Shown here one piece after another: positions 27,803 through 37,456 of a stretch of DNA of 64,000 bases. The first letter of the stretch is position 1. Each line of letters begins with the position of its first letter. The DNA is from Pedobacter polysacchareus (GTDB lineage: Bacteria; Bacteroidota; Bacteroidia; Sphingobacteriales; Sphingobacteriaceae): the NCBI RefSeq assembly GCF_019802255.1, contig NZ_JAHYSS010000008.1, positions 1-64,000 of the forward strand, read 5' to 3'. Below the pieces are notes generated by a model that made no database searches, was not told the DNA's origin, and saw only the letters and a list, made by a program, of their open reading frames with translations. The position numbers and the translations under genes are program-made.

Positions 27803-30800
27803 CTAGAAATTAACATCTAATCCAAAAGTGTAAGTTCTGGCAATTGGGAATGCCCCGCGCTGGTAGCCGCTCACCAATGGGGAAGCATAAGCTGAACTGG
27901 TGGTTCTGGCTTCCGGGTTAATTCCCCTATAGCTTTTTCCCATTAGGTACAGTACATTATCAATAGAACTGTAGAGTCTTACACCGTTTACACCCAGTTT
28001 TTTAGCGATTTTATTAGGCAGGGCATAACCAATGATGATGTTTCGTAAAGCGGCATAAGAAGCATCTTCGATCACATAATCTGTGAGCAGCCAGTTTTCG
28101 CCATTGGTATAATAAGGAGTCTTGCCGTCGCCAGGATAGGCTGCGCTGATCCAGCGGTTTTCAGTAAAGTTCTTATTGTATTTTCTGGACTCATTATAGT
28201 TGGCATCGCCATTAATGACGCTTCCACCTTGTACGCCCTGGATCATAATGTTCAGGTCAAAACCTTTGTATTTAAAGGCGTTGTTGATGCCCCAGGTAAA
28301 ATCTGGAAAAGGACTGCCAATGATGACCCGGTCGTTCACATCAATTTTCTGGTCGCCATTGACGTCTACATATTTTAAACCTCCGGCAGCGAAATATTTG
28401 GAAAGGGTAGAGGTTTGTCCGCTGGCTTTAGCGACATTGATTTCTTCCTGAGAAGTCCAGATGCCATCAGTTTTATAACCGAAAAACTGAATGGCTGGTC
28501 TGCCTACGATTGCGGCATAGATTTCATTGCGCTCGCCATAATTGTACTGGAAAGGCTCGCCGCCCAGTTCCAGCAATTTGTTTCTGTTTCCTGCAATGTT
28601 AAAGCTGGTGGTCCAGCTGAAGTTTTTATTTTTGATCGTATTGGCGCTGAATTCTAACTCCAGACCTTGATTTCTGATCTTTCCGGCATTGTTAATGTAT
28701 TCAAATGATCCGCTGAAAGACTGTGTGGATTGTTTATACAGCAGGCGGTCGGTCACTGCATTATAATACTCTAAAGTAAGCGAAAACCGGTCTTGAAAGA
28801 AGCCAAAGTCGATCCCTGAATTGAACTCAAAGGTTCTTTCCCAGGTGATGTCTGGATTTGCTAGAACATCGCTATTTGGAGATAGGCCTAAACCTACCGA
28901 TCCGGTGCCTGAACCAAATGAATAATTACCTGGATACAGGAGGTTCACGAAAGAGAAACTTGGGATGTTGTTGTTCCCTGTGGCACCATAACTGGCCCTT
29001 AATTTCAGGTTACTTACCCAGTTTACATTTTTCATGAAGTCCTCTTTTCCGATGCCCCAACCTGCAGAAACCGCCGGAAATGAACCGTATTTCTGTCCTT
29101 TAGCAAAATAAGAGCTGCCATCCGTTCTGAAACTGGCAGAAAACAGGTATTTGTTTTTATAATCGTAAGTCATCCTGCCCAGGTAGGAAATTAAACCCAC
29201 GCGGTCTTCCAGGGTTTTCGTTAGTGCCTGATCAATTTGTCCGGCCTGATTTAAAGTCTTAAAGTTGTCTGTCGGGAAGTTTCTGCCCACGAGGTTACTT
29301 TCCTTGATTTTAGTTTGCTGAGTGGTATAACCTAGCAATCCGGTGAAATGGTGATTGCCTTTTGTTAAGGTATAGTTCAGGGTATTCTCCCATAAAAAAT
29401 CCAGGTATTGTTTGTTGTAAATGGTCGCTTCGTTTACATCTCCATCTTTACGGGCATTGGATAAAGTAAAGGTGGAGTTCTCCTGATTGGTGTAATATCC
29501 ACCTACAGAAGTCTTGAAGATCAGTCCTTTTAAAATGTTGATACTTAGGTCTCCACCGCCAAGCATCCTATAGTTTTCCTGCGACCTGTTTTCTCTTCCG
29601 GCAATCGAGGCTGGTGTATTGTTGCTGGTGGCAAAAGGTTCCACCGGGCCGTTGCTGTTCCAGGTAGTTCCATCTGGCATCAGGCCGGAATAATTCAGGC
29701 CATTAAAGTGTCTTGCCTGTACAAAATCCCCGGCATTCACATTTGCCCATTGTGAGTTTTGCTGCACATAGGCTGCGGTAAAATCATCATGGTACACAGG
29801 CAGGAAAGAGCCAAACCTAAAGTAATCGGTAAAATTAACGGCTGGCCGCTGTGTTTTGATATAGGAAGGGTTGAAGTTAAAACTGAAGGTGACTTTCTTG
29901 CTGAGCGCACCATCTACTTTTGCTTTTACGTTTAATCGGGTATTTTCACTGTATTTCAATACTGCTTCGTCTTTTTGTCCGCTGGCAGACAAATAGTATT
30001 TCAGGTCTTTTTTACCACCGGAAATACCCAGCTGAATATTTTTAATTGCTGCCTCCTGGAGCGCTTCCCGCTGCCAGTCGGTAGGGCCGCCTGCAATTTG
30101 ATTTTCAATCACATATGCGGCTCTTTCTGCAGGGGTAATTAGGTTTTTTAAATTAGCAGGTACTGTCGGATCATTTTCCCGTAAAGCGGCATCTGCAAAA
30201 AGCTGATTGGTATACTCGGTCACAGTCATGATCGGGTTCAGCTCGTAAGGCTTTTTAAAGCCGTAATAAGTTTTAAAAGTGTATCTGGGTTTATCAGAAA
30301 CGCCACTTTTAGTGGTAATTAATATCACACCATTTGCTGCTCTGGAGCCATAAATCGCACTGGAAGCCGCATCTTTCAGCACTTCGATGGATTCTACATC
30401 CTGTGGGTTCACGAAAGAAAGCCCATCAGGAACGGGATATCCATCTACCACCACCAGCGGCTGAGCACCTGCACTGATGGAGCTGAATCCTCTCACCCTG
30501 ACTACAGGATCTGCGCCAACTTCTGAGCTTACATTCTGGATGGTTACTCCGGCAATTTTCCCGATCAGGGCATTGTCTAGCCTGGAAGTAGGAATCTCAT
30601 CCAGGTTGTCATTTTTCAATTTGCTGACTGCCCCGGTCACGGAAGATTTCTTCTGGCTTCCATAACCGATCACGACTACCTCATCCATGACGTTCTTAAT
30701 TTCATGAAGTGTGATGGTGATGTTTTCCGCCTTTGTCACAGGATGGGCCTGTGGCTGGTAACCGACGTAGTTAAAGACCAGCAATTTTCCGGTTTCCACA

Positions 30801-31006
30801 GTAATGGTAAATTCACCTTTGGGATTGGTCATGGTGCCCTGTTTCCCGTCTTTTACCTTTACTGAGGCACCTGGCAAGGTTTCTCCCGTTTCAGTTTTTA
30901 CTACACCCTGAACCTTTACTTTTGTTTGCGCAAGAGCAGTATTCATAAACAGCAGGCAAGTAAATATTACTGCAAGCGGAATGGATTGCAAATAAAATTT
31001 TTTCAT
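27803..31006 (-). CDS. SusC/RagA TonB-dependent transporter of the alginate PUL
   Basis: A 1067-residue outer-membrane importer. Signal peptide to about residue 26 (NTALAQ), carboxypeptidase-D-like domain (about 32-108), TonB-box region DEVVVIGYGSQKKSSVTG, plug with SSAIYGSRAANGVILITTKSG (about 205-235), then the barrel to the C-terminal TFGLDVNF. It lacks the STN domain of the other SusC in this window, consistent with control by the GntR repressor rather than by an ECF sigma. It imports alginate oligosaccharides made by the PL6 lyase. Confidence 0.95.
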   Translation of the reverse strand: MKKFYLQSIPLAVIFTCLLFMNTALAQTKVKVQGVVKTETGETLPGASVKVKDGKQGTMTNPKGEFTITVETGKLLVFNYVGYQPQAHPVTKAENITITLHEIKNVMDEVVVIGYGSQKKSSVTGAVSKLKNDNLDEIPTSRLDNALIGKIAGVTIQNVSSEVGADPVVRVRGFSSISAGAQPLVVVDGYPVPDGLSFVNPQDVESIEVLKDAASSAIYGSRAANGVILITTKSGVSDKPRYTFKTYYGFKKPYELNPIMTVTEYTNQLFADAALRENDPTVPANLKNLITPAERAAYVIENQIAGGPTDWQREALQEAAIKNIQLGISGGKKDLKYYLSASGQKDEAVLKYSENTRLNVKAKVDGALSKKVTFSFNFNPSYIKTQRPAVNFTDYFRFGSFLPVYHDDFTAAYVQQNSQWANVNAGDFVQARHFNGLNYSGLMPDGTTWNSNGPVEPFATSNNTPASIAGRENRSQENYRMLGGGDLSINILKGLIFKTSVGGYYTNQENSTFTLSNARKDGDVNEATIYNKQYLDFLWENTLNYTLTKGNHHFTGLLGYTTQQTKIKESNLVGRNFPTDNFKTLNQAGQIDQALTKTLEDRVGLISYLGRMTYDYKNKYLFSASFRTDGSSYFAKGQKYGSFPAVSAGWGIGKEDFMKNVNWVSNLKLRASYGATGNNNIPSFSFVNLLYPGNYSFGSGTGSVGLGLSPNSDVLANPDITWERTFEFNSGIDFGFFQDRFSLTLEYYNAVTDRLLYKQSTQSFSGSFEYINNAGKIRNQGLELEFSANTIKNKNFSWTTSFNIAGNRNKLLELGGEPFQYNYGERNEIYAAIVGRPAIQFFGYKTDGIWTSQEEINVAKASGQTSTLSKYFAAGGLKYVDVNGDQKIDVNDRVIIGSPFPDFTWGINNAFKYKGFDLNIMIQGVQGGSVINGDANYNESRKYNKNFTENRWISAAYPGDGKTPYYTNGENWLLTDYVIEDASYAALRNIIIGYALPNKIAKKLGVNGVRLYSSIDNVLYLMGKSYRGINPEARTTSSAYASPLVSGYQRGAFPIARTYTFGLDVNF

Positions 31007-31078
31007 ATTAGTTTCTATTTGGTTAGAAGGTCAGTTGCTGATGTCTACCTGAGTTTGGGCTGGTAGAAAACTGCGAGT

Positions 31079-31106
31079 ATGGTCAGCAAATTAAATTGCT
31101 GACCAT
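31079..31106. terminator. Inverted repeat between the SDR gene and susC
   Basis: Arms 31079-31089 (ATGGTCAGCAA) and 31096-31106 pair perfectly over 11 bp with a 6-nt loop. It directly follows the SDR stop on the minus strand and lies about 75 nt upstream of the susC start. No T-run follows, so it could be a processing/stability hairpin that separates expression of the catabolic genes from the susCD genes. A half operator TTTGGTTA occurs nearby at 31018-31025. Confidence 0.55.
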
Positions 31107-31113
31107 TTCATAT

Positions 31114-31866
31114 TTAGGAGAAGAATAAACCTCCGTTAATGTCAATATTTGTTCCGGTGATATAGCTGGAATCATCAGAAGCAAGGTAAATGATCAGGTC
31201 TGCTACTTCTTTAGATTCTCCTTCACGTTTGATCAGGGTGGCTTTAGCGACATTCACCCGCACTTCAGGCTTGCTAAAAGTATCATGGAAAGTGGTGGCA
31301 ATCATACCTGGTAAAACGGCATTCACACGAATCCCACTTGCGCCTAACTCTTTAGCAAGGGCGCGTGTATAGGTCATCACACCGCCTTTTGCAGTGGCAT
31401 AGGCACTGGCACCCGGGCCACCGCCATCTCTACCGGCAAGGGAAGATAAATTGATGATCGAAGAACCGGCAGGCATCGCAGGAATAGTTGCTTTACACAT
31501 CAGGAATACACTTTTCAAGTTGAGGTCCATCACTTTATCCCAGAATTCTTCATCCAATTCTGCCGTTGTTTTTCTCGCTACCATTCCACCGGCAACATTT
31601 ACCAGAATATTGATTTCTTCACCAAATGCCTGTTTGGTCTGCTCCACAAGATTCAGGGTTTCGGAAGATTTGGTGACATCGGCTTTCACGATAATGGCTG
31701 TTCCGCCTGCTTCTTGTATCAGTTTAAGGGTTTCTTCTGCATTCTCGACACTGCCATGGTAGTTGATCACTACTTTGGCTCCTTGTGCAGCTAAGCCGAT
31801 CGAAACTGCTCTACCTATATCTCTTGATCCACCAGTTACAATTGCTACTTTATTTTTTAGACGCAT
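31114..31866 (-). CDS. SDR-family reductase, probable DEH reductase
   Basis: A 250-residue NAD(P)H-dependent short-chain dehydrogenase. Seen: cofactor motif TGGSRDIGRAV (residues about 11-21), NVAGG, the catalytic Ser in INLSSLAG, and YATAKGG (Y-x-x-x-K). In alginate loci this family (A1-R/KduD-like) reduces 4-deoxy-L-erythro-5-hexoseulose uronate (DEH), the product of PL17 and KdgF action, to 2-keto-3-deoxygluconate. The gene starts 11 nt after the MFS transporter, in the catabolic operon. The specific substrate is inferred from context. Confidence 0.88.
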   Translation of the reverse strand: MRLKNKVAIVTGGSRDIGRAVSIGLAAQGAKVVINYHGSVENAEETLKLIQEAGGTAIIVKADVTKSSETLNLVEQTKQAFGEEINILVNVAGGMVARKTTAELDEEFWDKVMDLNLKSVFLMCKATIPAMPAGSSIINLSSLAGRDGGGPGASAYATAKGGVMTYTRALAKELGASGIRVNAVLPGMIATTFHDTFSKPEVRVNVAKATLIKREGESKEVADLIIYLASDDSSYITGTNIDINGGLFFS

Positions 31867-31877
31867 AATTAATTTAT

Positions 31878-33164
31878 TTATGAAATGATTATTTTTTTTG
31901 AGGTGATGTATTTAATACAAATCCAGGTAATTGGCACGAGTACAGCGGCCAGTACAAAGAAGGATTCATAGCTTGTTTTTGTAATAATGGGCACTGCCCA
32001 GGTGGTTAATAAAGTACCGGCAACGGCTGCTGTTCCGCCCATTCCAGCTACTGTACCTACATTCTTTCCATGGAAATAATCGCTGGGCAGGGTTTGGATG
32101 TTGCCGATCAGAAATTGAAATCCGAATAGGGTAGCACCAATCAGCAGCATGGCCAGTGTTGGGTTTTCTTTGAGTGTAGCCAGGAAATAGACGATGGCAA
32201 TCAAAGCACTGATCATAATGGCACAGCCGATGGCAATGGCATCTTTTCGGGCTTTTACCGCGTTCACGCCGCTTTTGATGCGCCATGAAGAATAATAACC
32301 GCCCATCAAACTGCCTACTGCGGCGAATAAATAAGGCAGCCAGGTAAAGGCACCGATCTGCTTGATGTCGAACATAAACTGCTCCTTTAAGAAGGTTGGC
32401 AGCCAGGTGACAAAAAGCCACCAGACCGGGTCAATGAAAAACCGGCCCATCAGGATTCCCCAGGTATTCCTGAACTTCAATAATTCTTTCCAGGTTAAGA
32501 CAGGAGCGAGCTCCGTTGCTACTGCCGCATTGCTGTCTTCATCCAGGATATAAACCCTTTCTTTCTCCGTAATCCAGCTGTGTTTATCCGGGGTGGCTTT
32601 GTTGATAAACCACCATGGAATCACCCAGATCAGGCCCAGTGCGCCAATCAGCACGAAAGTAGTTTTCCAGCCGAAAGCCAGGTAGAGCAGGGCAATAATC
32701 GGTGCAGAGATCACGGATCCCATGGCCGCGCCCGCACCAAAAATCCCCTGTGCAATTGCACGTTCTTTTACGGGAAACCATTCCGCATTGCTTTTTGTAG
32801 CCCCCGGCCAGTTTCCAGCTTCACTAAATCCCAGCATGAAGCGGAAGATGTTAAAGGAAAACAGGGTTCTTGCAAAAGCATGTAAAGCGATGGAAACGCT
32901 CCAGCTCAGGATAGAAATGGTCATTCCCAACCTTGTGCCCAGGGCATCCATCATTTTCCCGGTAAATGTTTGCCCAAGCGCATACGCAATCATGAAAAAA
33001 GTAGTGATTAATGCGAGTGCATTTTTATTGTCTTCATCGGCAATTCCGAAGTCTTTATAGATGTAAGGCCATAAAATATTAATGGCACTTCTATCGATAT
33101 AATTGATTACCGTTGCAAGGGCAATCAGCGCTATAATGTACCATCTTAATCCTTTGATCTTCAT
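31878..33164 (-). CDS. MFS transporter, hexuronate/anion-cation symporter type
   Basis: A 428-residue inner-membrane protein with about 12 hydrophobic segments. The start RWYIIALIALATVINYIDRS, the following GKMMDALGTRLGM loop (family A-motif-like) and GFSEAGNWPGATKSNAEWFP are typical of the ACS family that includes ExuT. It probably carries unsaturated uronate or alginate oligomers or DEH into the cytoplasm. It lies between the alpha/beta hydrolase and the SDR reductase in the operon. Confidence 0.92.
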   Translation of the reverse strand: MKIKGLRWYIIALIALATVINYIDRSAINILWPYIYKDFGIADEDNKNALALITTFFMIAYALGQTFTGKMMDALGTRLGMTISILSWSVSIALHAFARTLFSFNIFRFMLGFSEAGNWPGATKSNAEWFPVKERAIAQGIFGAGAAMGSVISAPIIALLYLAFGWKTTFVLIGALGLIWVIPWWFINKATPDKHSWITEKERVYILDEDSNAAVATELAPVLTWKELLKFRNTWGILMGRFFIDPVWWLFVTWLPTFLKEQFMFDIKQIGAFTWLPYLFAAVGSLMGGYYSSWRIKSGVNAVKARKDAIAIGCAIMISALIAIVYFLATLKENPTLAMLLIGATLFGFQFLIGNIQTLPSDYFHGKNVGTVAGMGGTAAVAGTLLTTWAVPIITKTSYESFFVLAAVLVPITWICIKYITSKKIIIS

Positions 33165-33189
33165 TTCTTAATCTAATTTTGGAGTATGT

Positions 33190-34068
33190 TTAAATTCCTA
33201 AGCTCTTCAGGAAGTCCATTATCTTTGTATCGACCATGCTGTTGTCTTCTTTAGGGAATTTGCCATGCAGACCACCTTTCACAATTATCAATTCGCTTTT
33301 TACGCCCATTTTGTCAAACTGCTCTTTTAAAGCAATGGATTGCTGATAAGGGACAATAGGATCTGCATCACCATGTACAATAAAGGTGGGTGGACTAGTT
33401 TTTTTAACCTGATATAAAGGAGATACTGATTTGGTAAAAGCGTCATCTTTGGCTTTTGCGCCCAGCCAGCTGGTGGCTGATTTACTGGTTTTAATCGGTC
33501 CATAAGCCCAATCCCAGACATCAGTAATTCCGTATTTGTCAATAATGGCGGCTACTTTAACTGGTGCAGCTGACTTACAATTGGTGTCAAATACCGGGTT
33601 GTTTTCCAGTAGTCCAGCCATTAAAGCCAAGTGACCACCAGCGGAACCGCCCATGATGACGATCTTATTCGGATCGATGTTTAGCTTTTTCGCATTGTTG
33701 ATGATGTAAATTAAGGCACATCTGGTATCTTCAATAGCTGCCGGAGCTGTGGCAACGCCAGTTAGCCGATATTCAATATTGGCCACTGCATAACCATTTT
33801 TAAAGAAACGGCTAAAGCCTGTTTGAGATTCTTTAGTGCCTTTATTCCAGCCACCTCCGTGTACATTGATCACCACTGGGCTAGGGGCTTTGCTCATGTC
33901 TGGTAAATAAAGATCCAGCTTGCCTTCCCAATCGCCAACTTTGGTATAAACGACATTCAGCTGTTCTGTAAATCCATTAGGATATTGAACTTTTTTAGGC
34001 TCAATTTCTTGCGAATAGCTCATGAAATTTAGGCATAGCAGTCCACATAATATGAATATTGCTTTCAT
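33190..34068 (-). CDS. Secreted alpha/beta hydrolase (esterase, BD-FAE-like)
   Basis: A 292-residue exported hydrolase, signal peptide to about residue 19 (LNFMSYSQE). Oxyanion motif VHGGGWNKG, nucleophile elbow GGSAGGH (Ser about 147), acid-containing HGDADPIVPYQQS and the terminal GGLHGKF with the catalytic His. This is the carboxylesterase type found in many PULs. In an alginate locus it may remove acetyl groups, since bacterial alginates are O-acetylated, which would open acetylated polymer to the lyases. This role is inference; the fold is well supported. Confidence 0.85.
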   Translation of the reverse strand: MKAIFILCGLLCLNFMSYSQEIEPKKVQYPNGFTEQLNVVYTKVGDWEGKLDLYLPDMSKAPSPVVINVHGGGWNKGTKESQTGFSRFFKNGYAVANIEYRLTGVATAPAAIEDTRCALIYIINNAKKLNIDPNKIVIMGGSAGGHLALMAGLLENNPVFDTNCKSAAPVKVAAIIDKYGITDVWDWAYGPIKTSKSATSWLGAKAKDDAFTKSVSPLYQVKKTSPPTFIVHGDADPIVPYQQSIALKEQFDKMGVKSELIIVKGGLHGKFPKEDNSMVDTKIMDFLKSLGI

Positions 34069-34102
34069 AATTTATTGATTTTAAGTAAGTTGATTTATTT
34101 TA

Positions 34103-34447
34103 TTATTTCAGAAAATCTTCCCGATGTGGGGTAAAAACATCTATTAATATTCCGGGTTCAATACAGGTACATCCATGTATTTCATGAGGAGGTACATAAT
34201 ATCCATCACCTTTTCTGATGATGCGCACATTTTCACCAATGGTCATTTCGAAAACACCACTGTCTACGTAAGTGACCTGCGTATGGTGATGTTCGTGTAA
34301 CACCCCAACAGCCCCTGCTTCAAATCTTGCTTTTACCAGCATGATCCTGTCATCGTAACCATAAACTTTCCTGGCCACACCATTCCCCAGGTCCTCCCAG
34401 GTGGTTTCTTCTTCAATCTGAAATAAATTACTTTGTATCATCTGCAT
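34103..34447 (-). CDS. kdgF: KdgF-type cupin, unsaturated uronate linearisation
   Basis: A 114-residue single cupin. Metal-binding residues are visible in LHEHHHTQVTYV (two His and Gln) and in PPHEIHGC. GNGVARKVYGYDDRIMLVKA is the typical KdgF start. KdgF opens the 4,5-unsaturated monouronates released by lyases to the linear ketone form (DEH), which the SDR then reduces. The ATG at 34447 overlaps the PL17 stop by 20 nt (a second ATG at 34441 overlaps by 14), so it is coupled to the oligoalginate lyase gene. Confidence 0.9.
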   Translation of the reverse strand: MQMIQSNLFQIEEETTWEDLGNGVARKVYGYDDRIMLVKARFEAGAVGVLHEHHHTQVTYVDSGVFEMTIGENVRIIRKGDGYYVPPHEIHGCTCIEPGILIDVFTPHREDFLK

Positions 34448-36581
34448 TTGTTAGTTGTATATAATTGTTCTTATCCTGGTAGTTGATCTGATAATGGTAA
34501 ACCTTCCCTTTCACTCTAAATGAAACCAGTACTTTTTGCGCATCGGCACTGTCAACCTTCAAGTCGCTGACCACACTCTTGGAGCCGACCGTAGTTTCGC
34601 TGACTGGATTTGTTTGTCCATGGGCTTCGGTTATGGTAAAGAATACTTGATTGCTGGCTTGTTTTTGAGAAAGTAAAAATGCTTTGCTTTCTACCAGATT
34701 CATCTCCGGATCATTGGCTCCCAGGGAAAGCAGTTTTACCTGAATAGGGGAGTCTGTGGCAAAATGTGTAGTATAAAAGCGTTTGTTGTTGAGGATACTA
34801 ATATATCCTCCGGTTTCGGGTACATTTTGTTCCGCATTCAGCCAGATATGTTCGTAGCCATATTTGCTGCCCAGTGTTTTTAAATTGTTGGTATAGGCAT
34901 TGATTTTAAAAGAAGCATCGATTAAATTCCCTTTGTACCAAAATGGAAGGTCATATTGGTGAGGTGTTGAAGATGAGGCCTGAAAAATGTCCAATAAGAG
35001 TGGTTTGCTTAATGCCGGTACTTTGATCAGTGCTGAAGTCCGTTTCATGCTGACTCCCGGGTAGGCGTTTTCTTCCATTGCACTGACCACCTGCTGGTTC
35101 TTTTGATCATTAAAGAAAAGTTTAACCGCAGGATGCTCCTGTGCGATCTGCCAGTTTCCTTTAAAATTAGCAGTCTGATCCACTACCAGGGTATTGTGGG
35201 CGATGGTTTGTTTTGCCCAGCTTGTATTTTCAGGAAGGTAATCACCGCCTTTTTTAGCTTCAATATTCATGAATCGTACGGAGCCATAATCAGGGAAAAC
35301 CTCCACGTTATTGTCGTAATATAAGATGTTCAAGCGGTCAAAATGTCCATGTCCCATTCCCTGGGAAGCGGCTTTTAGCAATAGACATTGCTGGTCGCTG
35401 TTTTTACCATACCTTAAAATCCCTAAACCGCCATCCTGGCCATTCGCGCCATCGCCAATCCATTGTGATTCGTATACAAAAGGTTTTGTTTTATTCTCAT
35501 GTAGCGCAGCAGCTATTTTCAAACCTGCATCTGAAACGACTACCTGACCTTGTTTTTGAGCGATGTCTAGTAATTCGGGCTGTGCTTTAATGTCAGCGTA
35601 AGCAATATCAACCCCATATACCAGTTCTGGTGATTCATAAGTTTTGTCTTTAATGGCATCATTAATTGGAAAGAAGACACCATTAGTATAGGTGAGCTGC
35701 AGCGAGGTATTGATGGCTTTTGCAAGCAGCTGATTGCGGTATTCAAAGATGCGCAGTTCCGGTTGGTAATTGTTGATCGCCTTTGCAAAAATAACAAATG
35801 GCAATAATGCGTATCGTTGGTAATAAGGGCCTTCGGTATAATATCCATCTGGAGAAAATAATTGATCTACCTGTGCTAAGTAACCGGTTTTTCCGTCTTT
35901 TTTAGATCCCTTAATCGCCATTTGTACGTATTCAGGGATGTTCAATACATATCCGGTCATCCCTACAGTAGCAATATCCCAGGTGCCATGGTTGTGGATT
36001 TTATCGAAAGTCTCTTTACAATCGACGGTGAAAAACGTCATCATTGGTTTGAAAAGATGTTTTTCAATCGTTGCTCTGTCTTTCGCAGAAATCGCTTCAT
36101 AAGCCAGGTCATAGCCTTGAATGGTATATACCTGCCAGACAAAATCGTTTAAACTCTGCCAGAATATTTTGCCGCCCTGGTGTCCTTGTTTACGTTTAGG
36201 GTGGAGTGGCCATTGCTCATACGATGCGGCGTATTTCAATAATATATTGCGGATGTAATCGGCGTATTTTTTTTCCGCGGAAATTTGGTAGGCGATCCCG
36301 CAATTCAAGATGTGGGTATAGTTCTTTTTATGCTGTTCATGTGTGTAACCGCCTCCGGCATCTGCGGGATCCGGGACTACTATTGGCTGACTTAAAGCCA
36401 GATCAGCATCAGATTTAACCACTGCATAGGAGCTTTTTAAAATAGGATAGGTCGAAACTCCTTTCCTGATTGCAGGTACATTTCCTTTGGTCATCATGAG
36501 ACCAGGATGCACCTGGGCGACCGAAGGCAATGAAAAATATAGACACAAGGATCCTAATACTAACTTTTTAAAGCAGTTCAT
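34428..36581 (-). CDS. Oligoalginate lyase, PL17 (heparinase II/III-like)
   Basis: A 717-residue exported exo-lyase; signal peptide to about residue 22 (LPSVAQ). The N-terminal alpha/alpha toroid (alginate lyase domain, about 30-370) contains LNCGIAYQISAEKKYADYI, IHNHGTWDIATVGM (active-site Asn/His) and SPDGYYTEGPYYQRYAL (catalytic Tyr region); the C-terminal heparinase II/III beta-sandwich (about 385-620) contains GMGHGHFDRLNILYY and NTLVVDQ. PL17 cuts alginate oligomers to unsaturated monomers in the periplasm. First gene of the KdgF/esterase/MFS/SDR operon. Confidence 0.94.
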   Translation of the reverse strand: MNCFKKLVLGSLCLYFSLPSVAQVHPGLMMTKGNVPAIRKGVSTYPILKSSYAVVKSDADLALSQPIVVPDPADAGGGYTHEQHKKNYTHILNCGIAYQISAEKKYADYIRNILLKYAASYEQWPLHPKRKQGHQGGKIFWQSLNDFVWQVYTIQGYDLAYEAISAKDRATIEKHLFKPMMTFFTVDCKETFDKIHNHGTWDIATVGMTGYVLNIPEYVQMAIKGSKKDGKTGYLAQVDQLFSPDGYYTEGPYYQRYALLPFVIFAKAINNYQPELRIFEYRNQLLAKAINTSLQLTYTNGVFFPINDAIKDKTYESPELVYGVDIAYADIKAQPELLDIAQKQGQVVVSDAGLKIAAALHENKTKPFVYESQWIGDGANGQDGGLGILRYGKNSDQQCLLLKAASQGMGHGHFDRLNILYYDNNVEVFPDYGSVRFMNIEAKKGGDYLPENTSWAKQTIAHNTLVVDQTANFKGNWQIAQEHPAVKLFFNDQKNQQVVSAMEENAYPGVSMKRTSALIKVPALSKPLLLDIFQASSSTPHQYDLPFWYKGNLIDASFKINAYTNNLKTLGSKYGYEHIWLNAEQNVPETGGYISILNNKRFYTTHFATDSPIQVKLLSLGANDPEMNLVESKAFLLSQKQASNQVFFTITEAHGQTNPVSETTVGSKSVVSDLKVDSADAQKVLVSFRVKGKVYHYQINYQDKNNYIQLTNADDTK

Positions 36582-36606
36582 AATATGAATTAAAGAAAAG
36601 ATTGGT

Positions 36607-36620
36607 CCTGATCAATCAGG
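36607..36620. promoter_or_regulatory. Short palindrome upstream of the PL17 operon
   Basis: CCTGAT-CA-ATCAGG, a perfect 14-bp palindrome, in the 59-nt gap between the gntR stop and the PL17 start. It does not match the TTGGTnnACCAA operator core of the GntR sites. It may be an operator or a weak terminator; I cannot decide. Confidence 0.35.
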
Positions 36621-36640
36621 AGAAGAATCAAATCATAGGT

Positions 36641-37378
36641 TTAAATTTTCTGAATTAGTTTTTGCGCAGCAAATCCTGCTCTGCTGATCTGGAACATATC
36701 ATCAAGATGTGCGGCAACCGCATTTTCTGCAGCATCAATATCCTGGTCTTCGATGGCTTTAAAAATTAAGCGGTGCTCATTTTTTGCCTGAATGCCACGA
36801 TTTTCACCGCATATCTTATTTTCTACTATGTTTTTAATGAGGTCTGGAATAAGGATCAGAATCATAGATTCTATGACTGGGTTTTTAGTGGCCCTTGCAA
36901 TTTTAATGTGGAAGATCATGTCTTCTTCTACCGCATTTTGCCCGCTGTCAATTTTAGATTCATAATCGATCATTGCTTCCTTCAGACTGATCAGGTCTTG
37001 TTCTGTTCTTCTTTCGGCAGCCAGTTTTACCGCATCAAGCTCTAAGTAATAGCGGGCTTCGAGCAGGGCATTGAAATCATCTTTATTGAATTTTATAATA
37101 TCAGTAATGATATTGTCCAATACTTTGATGCTTAATCCAGCTACATAGGTACCACTTTGAGGATTGGTGCGTAATAAACCATAGAACTCTAGTTTTAAGA
37201 TGGCTTCTCTCACATAGCTTCTGCCCACGCCAAATTTTTCGGCCAGCATTCGTTCAGCAGGTAGCCTGTCGCCAGGTTGTAATTGTCCGGAAGTAATCAG
37301 AAGTTTCAGCTGACCAATAATTTTGTCAACAGGCGATTCTATCTCGATTGATTTAATCGTTTCAATAAAAGCTTTCAT
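36641..37378 (-). CDS. GntR-family regulator, FadR/FCD subfamily
   Basis: A 245-residue repressor-type regulator. The winged helix (about 20-85) has GDRLPAERMLAEKFGVGRSY and VREAILKLEFYGLL; the C-terminal FCD effector domain (about 100-230) keeps the metal residues in EEDMIFHIKIA, NEHRLIF and AAHLDDM. Members of this group respond to uronates or ketodeoxy-sugar acids. It is upstream of the PL17 operon. A 38-bp palindrome of two operator cores covers its own -7 box, so it should repress itself; a similar palindrome covers the PL7-like gene start. Confidence 0.92.
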   Translation of the reverse strand: MKAFIETIKSIEIESPVDKIIGQLKLLITSGQLQPGDRLPAERMLAEKFGVGRSYVREAILKLEFYGLLRTNPQSGTYVAGLSIKVLDNIITDIIKFNKDDFNALLEARYYLELDAVKLAAERRTEQDLISLKEAMIDYESKIDSGQNAVEEDMIFHIKIARATKNPVIESMILILIPDLIKNIVENKICGENRGIQAKNEHRLIFKAIEDQDIDAAENAVAAHLDDMFQISRAGFAAQKLIQKI

Positions 37379-37382
37379 ACGT

Positions 37383-37443
37383 TATATTTGGTTTACCAAT
37401 TAATTGGTAAACCAAATATATAAAACATAATTACATTAGCAAA
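37383..37443 (-). promoter_or_regulatory. gntR promoter with overlapping double operator
   Basis: On the minus strand a TTTG (37443-37440) and a TATATTTG (37420-37413) are separated by exactly 19 nt, the Bacteroidota -33/-7 arrangement. Positions 37383-37420 form a perfect 38-bp palindrome that contains two copies of TTGGTnnACCAA (cores TTGGTTTACCAA and TTGGTAAACCAA), the operator type of FadR-subfamily GntR proteins and close to the E. coli ExuR/UxuR site. The left operator half lies on the -7 box, so binding would block RNA polymerase: negative autoregulation. Confidence 0.85.
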
Positions 37444-37456
37444 ATATTCATCCTTT

